From Fimbriiglobus ruber (GTDB lineage Bacteria > Planctomycetota > Planctomycetia > Gemmatales > Gemmataceae): a DNA stretch of 64,000 bases. The DNA lies in the NCBI RefSeq assembly GCF_002197845.1, contig NZ_NIDE01000019.1, positions 310,001 to 374,000 of the forward strand. The letters are read 5' to 3'. Positions 32,346 through 41,774 of the stretch are shown one piece after another; the stretch's first letter is position 1, and every line of letters starts with the position of its first letter. A program made the position numbers and the translations under genes. Under the pieces are notes generated by a model. That model had not been told where the DNA came from, ran no database searches, and saw nothing but the letters and a program-made list of their open reading frames with translations.

Positions 32346-32535
32346 TCAGTTCCCCCGCGGCGGACCGCTCTGTGTTCTCTGCCAGGAGCGAGGGTTGATC
32401 GTCGAGGCGACGGAAGTCGACCACATCACCCCGTTCCGCGGGAGTGTGGAACTCCAGTACGATCGGCTCAACGTCCAAAGCTTGTGCAAGCCGTGCCACA
32501 GTCGCAAGACGGCGACCGAGGACCGGAGGCAGTGA
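32131..32535 (+). CDS. HNH endonuclease
   Basis: The conserved part begins at RPSACVRGYDRVWRS and has the zinc-binding pair CVLC, catalytic VDHITPF (DH of the HNH motif), and LNVQSLCKPCHSRKT with the second Cys pair and final His. This is the small HNH protein that sits directly before terminase in many HK97-like phages and assists genome packaging cleavage. The 5' part overlaps another frame; the start could be 32131 or GTG 32257. Confidence 0.8.
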   Translation: MSTPSPWKPASSERPKLWPNLARDFAVPNRPCSLRRPGGSRSVDSRPSACVRGYDRVWRSYRESVLCDTRRNQFPRGGPLCVLCQERGLIVEATEVDHITPFRGSVELQYDRLNVQSLCKPCHSRKTATEDRRQ

Positions 32536-32668
32536 CCAGTGTCAGACTGCTATTCGCTTGACAGTCCAGACGATACCCCAGGTAGGGTCTAAATGTTGAT
32601 GTCAGACGAGTGGAGACCGCACGGGAGCCACGCAAAAATTTTGGCGATCCGCCTAAAAGAGTCGGGGT

Positions 32669-33148
32669 ATGAGACGCAAACCGATTGAGCAGCACCTGCT
32701 AGACGGGACTTACCGTTCCGACCGTCACGGTCCCCTCGCTGTGGCCGACCTTCCGGAACCTCTCCCCTCGAAGCCTTCCAACCTTTCCGAGCGGGTTGGG
32801 TCGATCTGGGACCGCATCGTCCCGCTGTTCGCCGGTGTGGTCAAGGCTCGTGACGTCCCTTCCCTTGTGGATGTCTGCCGGTGGATCGACCGCGCGGAGC
32901 GGACGGAGGCCCGGATCGAGGACATGGACCCGTCCGATAAGGCGTGGACCCAGGCTTTGACCGGGGCGGCGATCGCAACGGACAAGATTCTCGCGCTATC
33001 CGCCCGGTTCGGGATGACCCCGGGGGACAGGGCGAAGTTACGGGACACCGCGGCACCGGCCCAGACCACCCCGCGGGTAAAGACTCGTCCGGCCACGAAG
33101 TTCGACAAGGCCGGTAAACCGTCCAGGACCGCCCCCAAAGCGAAGTAA
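32669..33148 (+). CDS. Terminase small subunit (P27-like)
   Basis: A 159-aa protein. LSERVGSIWDRIVPLFAGVV, SLVDVCRWIDRAERTEARIE and ILALSARFGMTPGDRAKL match the P27-type small terminase plan: DNA-binding and oligomerising helices, then a basic tail (FDKAGKPSRTAPKAK). It recognises packaging sites and loads the large subunit encoded immediately downstream without spacing. Confidence 0.82.
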   Translation: MRRKPIEQHLLDGTYRSDRHGPLAVADLPEPLPSKPSNLSERVGSIWDRIVPLFAGVVKARDVPSLVDVCRWIDRAERTEARIEDMDPSDKAWTQALTGAAIATDKILALSARFGMTPGDRAKLRDTAAPAQTTPRVKTRPATKFDKAGKPSRTAPKAK

Positions 33149-34900
33149 ATGGCTACCCCGCCCAAGATCCCCCCGAAGTCGCGCAAGGCCGGCCGGCGCA
33201 AGCCGAGGGCCGAAGCGGGCACGCGCAACGAGGCGACCGCTTGGGTTTGCAACGCGGCCGACGAAAAAGCCGTTGCTGTGGGCATGCGGTTCGATCATGA
33301 GCGGGCGAAGTTCGTCGTGGATTGGATCGAGGAATATTGCCGCCTCTACGAGGGCGATAAGGCCGGCGAACCGCTCGTCCTGCTCCCGGCATGGCGCGAA
33401 GCTTTTATGCGGCTTCACGGCTGGGTTCGATTCAACGACGAGAAGGATTGCTGGGTCCGGCGGTTCACCCACTTCGCGTTCTGGGCGGCCAAAAAGAACG
33501 GGAAGTCACCGTGCGCTGCCGCACACAACTTGTACCTCTTGGCTGGCGACGGCGAGATGGGGCAGAAGGTATACCAGGGCGCCAAAAATGGCGAACAGGC
33601 CCGCATCGCTCAGCAGCACTCCGTGGAGATGGTTCTGCGGTCCCCGGAGTTGATGGCTGAGTGCAAGATCAACAATTCGACCCTTCAGATCACCCACCTG
33701 TCGACTTCTTCGAAGTTGGTCATCCTGACCGGCGACGACTCCCGCGGGCAGAAGGCGAAGGAAGGACTGAACGGGTCGGTGACGTTCGATGAGATGCACG
33801 TCGTCGACCGGGAGATGTACGAGCGGGTGAGCCGGGCCGGGATCTCGCGGTTGCAACCGTTGATTTGCTCATTCTCGACCGCGGGCGATGATCCGGCGTC
33901 GATCGGGTACGAGCGGTATCGGTACGGTCAGCAGGTGAACGCGGGGGATCGGGACGACCCCGCGTTCCTGCACATCGAGCATTCCGCCCCGGAGAAGATC
34001 CCGGAGCACGAGATCGAGACTCGGCTCGACGAACTCGGGGCGATGGCGAACCCCACGTGGGGCGAGATCGTCATGCCGTCGGAGTTCCGAGCGGACTGGG
34101 CGCGCTCGAAGGGGAGTCAACGTGAGGTGGCCCGATTCCTTCAGTACCGGCTCAACCTCTGGGTCGGGTCCACCAAGCGGTGGCTGGACAAGGCGAAGTG
34201 GGACGAGTCGGCGGAGTCGTACACGCTCGACGACCTGGCGGGCCGGGACTGCTTCGCGGCCCTCGACCTGTCCAGAACTCGAGATATGACGGCGTTCGTG
34301 CTCGCCTTCCCGTGGCCCGAGTTCGGTCCCGAAGTCGTCCGCCTGTGGCCGATGTTCTGGCTCCCCGAGCAGACGGCGAAGGAGCGGGACCACAAGTTCC
34401 CCCTGATGTCGTGGGCCAGAGCCGGCCACCTGATCCTCACGCCCGGCGGCGTGGTCGACTATGCGATGGTCAAACACGACATACGACACGTCATCAACAG
34501 GTACAACCTGAACGCGTTGTCGCTCTTCTTCGACCCGCATTACGGGGAAGAGATCACCCAGCAACTGCAAGAAGGCGAACAACTCGGAACCGAGCGGGTC
34601 GAGAGCGTGTTCGCGAACCGCGTTCTCTTCAAGCAATCCCTGATGATGTTCACCGGACCCGCGAAAGAATTCGAGCGGAGGGTTTCGGCCGGCTACGTCC
34701 GCCACCCGGGAAACCCGGTCATGGATTGGCAGGTAGGACACTGTGAGATTTTGACGGACCGGAACCAAAACATCCGGCCCGTCAAACCGGAAACGTCGAC
34801 CGGGAAAGCGGTGGACGGGGTGGTCGCGACCGTGATGACCTTTATGGGTGTCATGGCCGGCGCCGGCGAAGGCGGACAGCCTTCAATCTCTTGGATGTAG
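33149..34900 (+). CDS. Terminase large subunit
   Basis: A 583-aa packaging motor. ATPase: Walker A in FWAAKKNGKSPCAA near residue 115, Walker B VTFDEMHVVD near 211, coupling motif LICSFSTAG. Nuclease: AALDLSRTRDMTAFV near 371, FDPHYGEE and the C-terminal VATVMTFMG region with conserved acidic residues. It is of the HK97/COG4626 type. It cuts concatemers and pumps DNA into the prohead through the portal. Confidence 0.92.
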   Translation: MATPPKIPPKSRKAGRRKPRAEAGTRNEATAWVCNAADEKAVAVGMRFDHERAKFVVDWIEEYCRLYEGDKAGEPLVLLPAWREAFMRLHGWVRFNDEKDCWVRRFTHFAFWAAKKNGKSPCAAAHNLYLLAGDGEMGQKVYQGAKNGEQARIAQQHSVEMVLRSPELMAECKINNSTLQITHLSTSSKLVILTGDDSRGQKAKEGLNGSVTFDEMHVVDREMYERVSRAGISRLQPLICSFSTAGDDPASIGYERYRYGQQVNAGDRDDPAFLHIEHSAPEKIPEHEIETRLDELGAMANPTWGEIVMPSEFRADWARSKGSQREVARFLQYRLNLWVGSTKRWLDKAKWDESAESYTLDDLAGRDCFAALDLSRTRDMTAFVLAFPWPEFGPEVVRLWPMFWLPEQTAKERDHKFPLMSWARAGHLILTPGGVVDYAMVKHDIRHVINRYNLNALSLFFDPHYGEEITQQLQEGEQLGTERVESVFANRVLFKQSLMMFTGPAKEFERRVSAGYVRHPGNPVMDWQVGHCEILTDRNQNIRPVKPETSTGKAVDGVVATVMTFMGVMAGAGEGGQPSISWM

Positions 34901-34911
34901 GAAGGTGCATT

Positions 34912-35241
34912 ATGGCGAAGAAAAGGCATCGGGAATGGGAAAAGGTGTCGGTGATGCGTCTCCACGCCATTGCCGTCGACACGGAGGCCGACTGTCCCGC
35001 GGGGAATTACACCGCGGCCGAGGTGTACGACATCTGCCGCGAGCTTCAGGCGGCTCGCGCGGCACTCGCGAAAATGCAAGGTTTGACCGCCGGCGCCCTG
35101 GACTACTTCGCCCGCGCGCAGGGTTTACTGAACAAGGCCGAGGAATCCGGACTGGCCGTCTCCGGGGTGAGCGGGCTTACCTACTGGGCGCCTGCCGTTT
35201 CGAAGCCGAAATCGACCAAAAAGACCTCGAAAGGTGCCTAA
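34912..35241 (+). CDS. Hypothetical phage protein, 109 aa
   Basis: Starts MAKKRHREWEKVSVMRLHAI, with AGGAAGG upstream. It has a basic N-terminus, a helix (EVYDICRELQAARAALAKMQ) and a Lys-rich end. It lies between terminase and portal. Function unknown. Confidence 0.6.
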   Translation: MAKKRHREWEKVSVMRLHAIAVDTEADCPAGNYTAAEVYDICRELQAARAALAKMQGLTAGALDYFARAQGLLNKAEESGLAVSGVSGLTYWAPAVSKPKSTKKTSKGA

Positions 35242-35442
35242 ATGCCCCGGTTTTCGCTCGAAATCGACCAATGGGACGCGATCTTCACCCTCGGCGTGAT
35301 CCTGGCCGTCACCGGCCTCGCGTGGGTTCATCCGGGGTTGGCGATCGCTGCAGTGGGCGGGTGTCTTGCCGTGTTCGGATATTTCAGGGGGACGAATGAG
35401 CCTGCTCAAGTTGCTGACGGCGCGACCCAACCGGAACAGTAA
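35242..35442 (+). CDS. Small membrane protein, 66 aa
   Basis: Hydrophobic segments AIFTLGVILAVTGLAWV and LAIAAVGGCLAVFGYF give two helices with a short turn and a polar tail. It directly follows the 34912 gene and overlaps the portal start. Size and topology would suit a holin, but location before portal is unusual and no endolysin is near. Confidence 0.6.
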   Translation: MPRFSLEIDQWDAIFTLGVILAVTGLAWVHPGLAIAAVGGCLAVFGYFRGTNEPAQVADGATQPEQ

Positions 35443-37075
35443 CTTCCGGGCCGCGACTCCCGAGAATCCTGCCTTCGACCTGAACAGCCCCGATGCGTGG
35501 GATGCGTTGGGCGCGGAGAGACCGTCGACCGGCATCCCCGTGTCGGCCGAATCCGCGCTGCGCGTCGCGGCGTGGTGGCGTGGGATCACGCTCCTCGCTC
35601 GCGACACGGCAAAGACACCGTTCCACACCTACAAGCGGACCGACGGCGGGAAGGGTAAGAAGCTCGACCCGAATCACCCCGCCTACCACCTGCTTTTGCG
35701 TAAGGCCAACGAGACGCAAACCGCTCTCCAGTTCCGACAAGCCTTGACCGGGCACGCGATCAACCGGGGCAACGGTTACGCCCACATCTGGCGGACCGGC
35801 GGCGGCGATCCCCTCGAAATGCTGCTCCTCGACCCGGACCGCACGGAGCCGTTCAAGGCCTCGAACGGGTCGCTCTGGTACAAGACCGAGATCAACGGCG
35901 ACAAGCGACGGCTCCCGGCCGAGGACGTGTTCCACCTCCGCGGGTTCGGGTTCGACGGTCACCAGGGCTACCCGTGCTACAAGATGGCGAAGGAGTGGGT
36001 TGGGCTCGGGCACGCCGAAGTGATGTTCCGCGGCGTCCGGTACCGGAACCAGGCCCGGCCGTCCGTCGTACTCTCGACCGACAAGACGGTTCAGCCCGCC
36101 AACCGGCAGGCGCTTCGCCAGGAATGGGAGAAGATGCACACCGGAATCGAGAACTCGCACCGGACGGCGATCCTCGACAACGGACTCAAGGCTACCATCC
36201 TCACGTTTACTGCTGAAGAAATGCAAGAGATCGAAGGAGCCGGCCTGACGACCCGTCAGATTGCAAACTTCTTGGGCATCCCATCGAGCAAGCTGGGCGA
36301 TGTCCAGGGGGTCAAATACGCGTCCAAAGAGCAGGACGATCAGAACTACCTCGACGACGGGCTCGACTTCTGGTTCGCGTCCTACGAGGCCGAGGCGTGG
36401 GATAAGCTTCTCTCCCCGACCCAGCAGACCCGCGACAGCCACTTCTTCGAGTTCGATCGCAAGACGCTCATCCGGGCCGACATGGACGCCCGCGCGCGGT
36501 TCTTCCGGACGGCCCTCGGTGGCCAACCGTGGATGACTCAGAACGAAGTGCGGGGCGAGATGAGCATGGACCCGAGCGACGACCCGGACGCGAACAAACT
36601 CCGCGCGCCATTGAACATGGGTAAAGGCGGGTTCGACAACGATTCGAAAGACCCGAACCCCCCGGACAACCCGAAGCGCGGCAAGGGTGCGAACGCCGAG
36701 GTCCGCGGCGCGGCTATGGAATCGCTGGCCGACGCGACCCGCCGCATGGTCAAGCGGGTCGGGATTTGGGCCAACAAGAACGCCGATAAGCCGGCGAAGT
36801 TCGTCGGCTGGCTGGACGGGATCGAGGCCGAACACGCGGACAAAGTGCGGGAAGCTCTCTCCCCGCCGTGCCGAATGCTGGCCGCGTGCGGCGTGGTCGT
36901 CCCGGACCTGACGGCGGCGTTGCTCGGCACGATGCGAGAGGAATACCTGACGCTCTCCGGGCAAGTGGTGGCGAAAGACCTCCCGGCCCGGGTGGTCGCG
37001 CTGTCCGCGGACCTGGAAACCCGTCTCCCGACAACGCTTTTCACCCTGACGGACGAGGATGACTATGAGTCGTGA
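35396..37075 (+). CDS. Portal protein (HK97 type)
   Basis: A 559-aa protein starting MSLLKLLTARPNRNSN. The HK97-portal signature is clear: SAESALRVAAWWRGITLLAR, FHTYKRTDGGK, HPAYHLLLRKANETQT, EDVFHLRGFG, and QEIEGAGLTTRQIANFLGIP. The C-terminal 130 residues are an extra charged helical domain. It forms the dodecameric DNA gate at one capsid vertex. Its end overlaps the protease start. Confidence 0.93.
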   Translation: MSLLKLLTARPNRNSNFRAATPENPAFDLNSPDAWDALGAERPSTGIPVSAESALRVAAWWRGITLLARDTAKTPFHTYKRTDGGKGKKLDPNHPAYHLLLRKANETQTALQFRQALTGHAINRGNGYAHIWRTGGGDPLEMLLLDPDRTEPFKASNGSLWYKTEINGDKRRLPAEDVFHLRGFGFDGHQGYPCYKMAKEWVGLGHAEVMFRGVRYRNQARPSVVLSTDKTVQPANRQALRQEWEKMHTGIENSHRTAILDNGLKATILTFTAEEMQEIEGAGLTTRQIANFLGIPSSKLGDVQGVKYASKEQDDQNYLDDGLDFWFASYEAEAWDKLLSPTQQTRDSHFFEFDRKTLIRADMDARARFFRTALGGQPWMTQNEVRGEMSMDPSDDPDANKLRAPLNMGKGGFDNDSKDPNPPDNPKRGKGANAEVRGAAMESLADATRRMVKRVGIWANKNADKPAKFVGWLDGIEAEHADKVREALSPPCRMLAACGVVVPDLTAALLGTMREEYLTLSGQVVAKDLPARVVALSADLETRLPTTLFTLTDEDDYES

Positions 37076-38018
37076 TTTCCGCCACGTGCTGGCGTCGTTC
37101 TACGGTACACCGTGGGCGATCCACCCTCCGAAGTTGAAAGAGATCGAGCGAGCGCTGTGGGTGCGCATCGGTACCGGGCACGATGTCACTCCCCAGGCGT
37201 GGGACGACGCTAAGCCCCGGGCCGATGTCGGCATGATCGACGGCGAGGACGGCGGGTTCATCCGGTACGACGACGACATTGCACTCGTCCCGATCCAAGG
37301 AACGATCACGCAGCGCCCGTCCGTCTTCAGTGCGTTCTCGGGGGGGACCAGCGCCGAGGAGATTTGCCGGGCGATGGACCAGGCGGCGGCGGACCGAACC
37401 ATCCGGTGTATCGTCCTGGATGTCGATTCCCCGGGCGGCACCGTACTCGGACTTCCGGAGGCGGCCTCGCGCGTGGCGGCTGCGGCGAAGCAAAAGCCTA
37501 TCTTCGCGATCGCCAACGCGTTCGCGGCGTCGGCGGCGTATTGGCTCGCGTCCCAGGCGACCGAACTTTACTGCACGCCCTCCGGCATGGTCGGGTCGAT
37601 CGGCGTTATCTCCGCGCACGTGGATGAGTCCCGGGCTGAAGAGATGGCCGGGATCAAGACGACCCTCATCACGTCCGGCAAGTTCAAGGGCGAGACGGAC
37701 GCGTCCCAAGCATTGACGGAAGATGCGAGGGCCAACCAGCAGGCCATTAGCGACCAGTATTACACGATGTTTCAGAACGCGGTGGCGACCGGGCGGCGGG
37801 TGACCGCTTCCAAGGTCGAAGCCGACTTCGGGCAGGGGCGCATGAAGACGGCGGCCGACGCCCTGGCGTCCGGGATGATCGACGGCATCCTAACGCGGGA
37901 CGAACTGCTCGCCAAGGTCCGCCGCCAGGTGCCCGCGGGTGCGTCCCCGGCGGCTCTCGACCGTGGCCGTCGGGAGCGGGCGGCAATAATGGCACAAAAA
38001 TTCTTGCCGACCCATTGA
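37065..38018 (+). CDS. S49-family prohead protease (SppA-like)
   Basis: A 317-aa ClpP-like serine peptidase (start 37065 or 37059). VLDVDSPGGTVLG, ANAFAASAAYWLASQA, nucleophile Ser178 in GMVGSIGVIS and Lys206 in ITSGKFKG are all present. In HK97-like phages with S49 proteases this protein cleaves capsid and scaffold during maturation; portal upstream and capsid downstream fit. The C-terminal arm after about 285 is basic. Confidence 0.9.
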   Translation: MSRDFRHVLASFYGTPWAIHPPKLKEIERALWVRIGTGHDVTPQAWDDAKPRADVGMIDGEDGGFIRYDDDIALVPIQGTITQRPSVFSAFSGGTSAEEICRAMDQAAADRTIRCIVLDVDSPGGTVLGLPEAASRVAAAAKQKPIFAIANAFAASAAYWLASQATELYCTPSGMVGSIGVISAHVDESRAEEMAGIKTTLITSGKFKGETDASQALTEDARANQQAISDQYYTMFQNAVATGRRVTASKVEADFGQGRMKTAADALASGMIDGILTRDELLAKVRRQVPAGASPAALDRGRRERAAIMAQKFLPTH

Positions 38019-38043
38019 TAAAAAAAGCTGTCTGCTCTACGAT
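38015..38043 (+). promoter_or_regulatory. Sigma-70-like promoter for the capsid gene
   Basis: TTGATA (38015-38020), exactly 17 bases, TACGAT (38038-38043). It overlaps the protease stop and opens a 160-base gap before the capsid gene, in a locally AT-rich stretch. It would allow extra capsid transcription. Confidence 0.5.
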
Positions 38044-38180
38044 CTATCTAGCAAATTGATCGCATGTGCCCGCTGTCTAATCGGCGAGCCTTGCCAAGCG
38101 CGAAATCCACAGATTTCGCCGGGCAGGTTCGCCGTTTCCGCCTTTAGCGAGACGCGCCGCCCGGCTCACGGGGGCCGTCC

Positions 38181-39587
38181 ATGTCGAAGCTCGCAGCACT
38201 CCGCGAAAAGCGAAAAGAACTCGCGGCCGGCGTCCGCCAACAGGCCGACGTGATGAACGCCGACGGGTACACGCCGTCGGCCGAAGATCAGGCCAAGTGG
38301 GAAAAGATCAACGGCGATTACGACGCGACGTTGAAAGCCCTCGAACGGGAAGAGGCGGTCGGTCGCATCGAGGCCGCAGTCGCCGGTCCCGCCGGTGAGC
38401 GGTTCGGCTCGCCCGTGGAACACCGCTCGGGGCGGTCCGGCGGGTCCGTCAGCGAATACGATCGGGCCGTAGCCCTCGGTGCGTGGGTCAAGCGCCAGAT
38501 GGGGAAACGGCTGACCACCGAGCAGCAAGCCGCGTGTTCGGCGACCGACATCGACCCGAACGAAAAGGAATTCATTTTCAACCTGTTGCCCACCTCGGCA
38601 ACCAGTGACCTGCAGGAAGTGGCCCGGGCGAACCCCGGTCGCGGACGATTGTCGGCCCTTCGTTCTCGGTTCGATCACGTCGACTTCCGGGCGAACCTCT
38701 CGAACCAGTCCGGTCCGGCCGGGGGCTACCTCATTCCGCCCGCCTCCCTGTTGCGGGAGATCGAAATCAACTTGCTCGCCTACGGCGGGTTACTCGAAGT
38801 GGCGGACACCATCACGACCCAGACGGGCGAGCGGATGGGGTGGCCAACCACAGACGACACGTTCAACAAGGGGCGGCGGCTCGGGCCGAACGCGGCGACG
38901 GCTCCCCCCGGTGCGAACACCAAGGAACCGAAGTTCGGACAGGTCTACCTCGACGCCTACAAGTACACGACCGACGCGTGCCTCGTGCCGTATGAACTGA
39001 TTGAGGACGCCATCGTCGATGTCCCGAAGCTGCTCGGGAGTTTGCTCGGCGTCCGCCTCGGCCGCATCCTGAACGATGAGTGTACGACCGGGACCGGGAA
39101 CTCGATGCCGATGGGAATCGTGACGGCGGCCGTGTTGGGCGGGTCGACTCAGATTGTGAAGGCCGGTCAGATCGGGGCCGACGACATCCTGAACCTCTAC
39201 CACTCCGTCGACCCGGCTTACCGGGTCGGGGACGGGATCGGGTTCATGATGCACGACAAGATCTTGCTCCAGGTCCGCAAGCTCAAGGACGGCGACGGGC
39301 AGTACCTGTTCAAGTCCGGGGCGGACTACGGCAAGCCGGACACCCTGTTCGGCGAGCAGATCTTCATCAACCAGTCGATGACTCAGACCCAGACGTCGAC
39401 CGACTATCCGATGATTTTCGGGCAGCTCGGGAAGTACAAGATTCGCCGGGTTCGCGAAATGCGGATGTACCGGCTGGAAGAGCGATACCGGGATACCGAC
39501 CAGGATGGTTTCCTCGCTCTCATCCGGGCGGACGGGAACCTCCTCACGGCCGGCACCCCGCCGGTCAAGGCTCTGCAAGGGAAGTAA
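38181..39587 (+). CDS. Major capsid protein (HK97 fold)
   Basis: A 468-aa protein. The N-terminal 110 residues are a charged coiled coil (LAALREKRKELAAGVRQQAD), the delta/scaffold domain normally removed by protease. The HK97 core follows: GGYLIPPASLLREIEINLLA, GERMGWPTTDDT, ELIEDAIVDVPKLLGSLLG, FMMHDKILLQVRKLKDGDGQ and TDYPMIFGQLGKY. It builds the icosahedral head. Length and order fit phages of this type. Confidence 0.93.
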   Translation: MSKLAALREKRKELAAGVRQQADVMNADGYTPSAEDQAKWEKINGDYDATLKALEREEAVGRIEAAVAGPAGERFGSPVEHRSGRSGGSVSEYDRAVALGAWVKRQMGKRLTTEQQAACSATDIDPNEKEFIFNLLPTSATSDLQEVARANPGRGRLSALRSRFDHVDFRANLSNQSGPAGGYLIPPASLLREIEINLLAYGGLLEVADTITTQTGERMGWPTTDDTFNKGRRLGPNAATAPPGANTKEPKFGQVYLDAYKYTTDACLVPYELIEDAIVDVPKLLGSLLGVRLGRILNDECTTGTGNSMPMGIVTAAVLGGSTQIVKAGQIGADDILNLYHSVDPAYRVGDGIGFMMHDKILLQVRKLKDGDGQYLFKSGADYGKPDTLFGEQIFINQSMTQTQTSTDYPMIFGQLGKYKIRRVREMRMYRLEERYRDTDQDGFLALIRADGNLLTAGTPPVKALQGK

Positions 39588-39657
39588 CCCGGCGGCGTTT
39601 TAGCCAGTCAGACATTCATCCCGCGGGTGATGCCCGCGGTCACTCCCGAAGCGAACG

Positions 39658-40083
39658 ATGTATCCGCTTTCTCAAACGGCCGACTTTCAGACCGCGATCG
39701 GTATCACTTCCGCGGCTCAGACGACCGTCAACGGGACGGCCGTTGATATGGAGGGCTTCGACGGCGTCTTGTTCATCCTGATTCTCGGGACCGTAACAGA
39801 CGCCGCGGTAATCACGCTGCTCGCCCAAGGGTCGGCGACGTCCAATGGGGCGAGTCCCACCCAGGAAGCCACGACCGCGGCACTCACGGCGCTGAGCAGC
39901 TCGGCCGGGCTGATGGTTCTAGACGTGAACCGCCCGGTCAACCGGTACGTGCTGCCGCAGGTGACGCGGGCGACGCAAAACGCGGGGATCACGAACTGTA
40001 TCGCGATCCGCTACAAGGCGAAGAATCCGCCCGTGGCCGTCAACGCGGCGGTCCTGGCCCAAGCCCTCGGCGGTCAGATCTAA
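39658..40083 (+). CDS. Putative head structural protein, 141 aa
   Basis: A beta-rich, Thr/Ala-rich protein (TTVNGTAVDMEGFDGVLFIL and VNRPVNRYVLPQVTRATQNA) immediately after the capsid gene. Proteins of this layout and place are often called head decoration or structural proteins, but I cannot identify the family. Confidence 0.6.
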   Translation: MYPLSQTADFQTAIGITSAAQTTVNGTAVDMEGFDGVLFILILGTVTDAAVITLLAQGSATSNGASPTQEATTAALTALSSSAGLMVLDVNRPVNRYVLPQVTRATQNAGITNCIAIRYKAKNPPVAVNAAVLAQALGGQI

Positions 40084-40143
40084 CACCCAACGCAAGGGGA
40101 AGGCCACCTAACAGATCATCTGTGTGGTTGCCGGTCCCTGCGG

Positions 40144-40455
40144 ATGCCCGGAGGCAAGCACGTGTACAACAACACGCTCAACTACGAGGAACAGGGTGGT
40201 GGCGAGTGGCACATCGGCGGCTTACTCATCATCGACACCGGCGGATCGATCATTGCGACCGGCGGGGCTCAGGCCACCCTCTCGAACCTGACGGACAACA
40301 CGGGCGGAACCGCCTCGACCACTCTCGCGGCGATCGCGGCGGGATCTTCTTACGCCCAGGCCGACATGGTCGCGGTCAAGAACGCCCTGGCGTCCGTGAC
40401 GGCCCAACTGAACGCGACAATCACTGCCCTCAAAGCCCTCGGGATCTCGACGTAA
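40144..40455 (+). CDS. Head fibre-like protein, 103 aa
   Basis: HIGGLLIIDTGGSIIATGG followed by TLSNLTDNTGGTAS and AAIAAGSSYAQADMVAVKNA matches the small phage head-fibre/spike type seen next to capsids, ending in a C-terminal helix (LASVTAQLNATITALKALGI). Its TAA stop is also the target duplication of the adjacent IS, so the coding sequence stayed intact. Confidence 0.65.
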   Translation: MPGGKHVYNNTLNYEEQGGGEWHIGGLLIIDTGGSIIATGGAQATLSNLTDNTGGTASTTLAAIAAGSSYAQADMVAVKNALASVTAQLNATITALKALGIST

Positions 40456-41762
40456 GGAACCCGGAAAGAAATAGATATCCCAGACTCCGAGGTTGATTGG
40501 TATATTGCTTCTCCACTCGTGGGAGGAGCAAGAACATGGAACTTACGGATGGGTTCAAAGCCACTCTCGCCGAAACGGCAAGAATGCTTCGCGGCTCGCA
40601 GCGCCGGCTGTTCATGGCGCGGACGGTTCAGTCGTTGGGAGCAGGCGGACAGCGGCGGGCCGAAACGGAGTTCGGCTGGAATCGCGTGACGATTCGTAAG
40701 GGGATGCACGAACTGCGGTCCGGTATCACCTGTTGCGACGCCCCCACGGCACGCGGCCGCGCCCGCGCCGAGGAGAAATTGCCGCGTTTGCTCGCCGACA
40801 TCCGGGACATCGCCAAAGGATTCAGTCAAACGGACCCACAGTTTCGCAATCGGCGATTGTACACGCGGTTGACGGCGGAAGAACTGCGCCGGCAACTGAT
40901 CGAACAGAAGGGATATCAGACGGCGGAACTGCCGACGCCGCGGACATTGCGCACGAAGCTCAATGACTTGGGGTTTCACCTGACCAAGGTGGCCAAGTGC
41001 AAACCCAAAAAAAGATCAAGCAGACCGACGCCATCTTCGCGAAGTTGAAAGTGGTCAATCGGTCCGCGGACGAAGCGGAAACGGTGTTGCGTTTGTCGTG
41101 GGATGCCAAGGCCGCCGTGAAAATCGGCGATTTTTCGCGTGGAGGCAAGAATCGGCTGGAGCGGAAGGGGGCGGACCACGATTTCCAACCGAAAGGGATA
41201 TTGAATCCGTCTGGGATCTTTTTGCCGCAATGGGACGACCTGCACTTGTATTTCACGGCGTCGGCGGTCACGAGTGACTTCATCGTCGATGTGTTGGAAC
41301 GGTGGTGGGGGAGCAACCGTCAGCGGTTCCCACGTGTGGATACGCTGGTGATCAACCAGGACAACGGCCCCGAGCTTCACAGTCGACGCACACAGTTTTT
41401 GAAGCGGATGGTGCAGTTTGCGCGGGACCAGGCGTTGCGGATTCGGCTGGCCTATTACCCGCCGTACCACAGCAAGTACAACGCGATCGAACATTGCTGG
41501 GGCATCTTGGAAAACCACTGGAACGGCGAACTGTTGGACGATGTGGACGCGGTTCTGGAATTTGCCCGAACCATGACGTGGAACGGCAAAAAGCCCGAAG
41601 TCGAGCTGCTGTGTGGGACCTACAGGAAAGGCATTCGTCTCTCGCCACGCCAAATGAAAGTGGTCGAGAAACACGTGACACGCGATGCCGAACTCGGAAA
41701 ATGGTTCCTCGATATCGACGGACCAAGTTTGCGGCTGGGATAATTATTACTTTCCGAGTCCC
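40456..41762 (+). mobile_element. ISAzo13/IS630-like insertion sequence, about 1.3 kb
   Basis: Left end GGAACCCGGAAAGAAATAGA (40456 on) and the complement of the right end, GGGACTCGGAAAGTAATAA (ending 41762), are imperfect inverted repeats continuing to TATCCCAG on both sides. TAA flanks both ends (40453-40455 and 41763-41765). The element separates the head-fibre gene from the connector gene but breaks neither. Confidence 0.82.
40536..41743 (+). CDS. ISAzo13-family transposase, two frames joined by -1 frameshift
   Basis: The first frame (MELTDGFKATLAETARML, HTH part) runs to 41048; the second, in the -1 frame, carries the DDE core: LSWDAKAAVKIGDFSRGG, VDTLVINQDNGPELHSRR, and RLAYYPPYHSKYNAIEHCWG with the Glu. 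Seven A at 41007-41013 in the overlap allow slippage, joining KPKK to KIKQTDAIFAKL, about 402 aa in all. Start 40536 has GGAG upstream. It appears intact given the frameshift. Confidence 0.85.
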
Positions 41763-41774
41763 TAAGAGGCGATC

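Noticed and set aside
32558-32588. Promoter TTGACA...TAGGGT before the terminase small subunit
   Set aside because: The spacing is 19 bases and the -10 match is weak; not strong enough to list.
35384-36964. Minus-strand frame of 526 codons
   Set aside because: Antisense shadow of the portal gene, whose domain match is clear.
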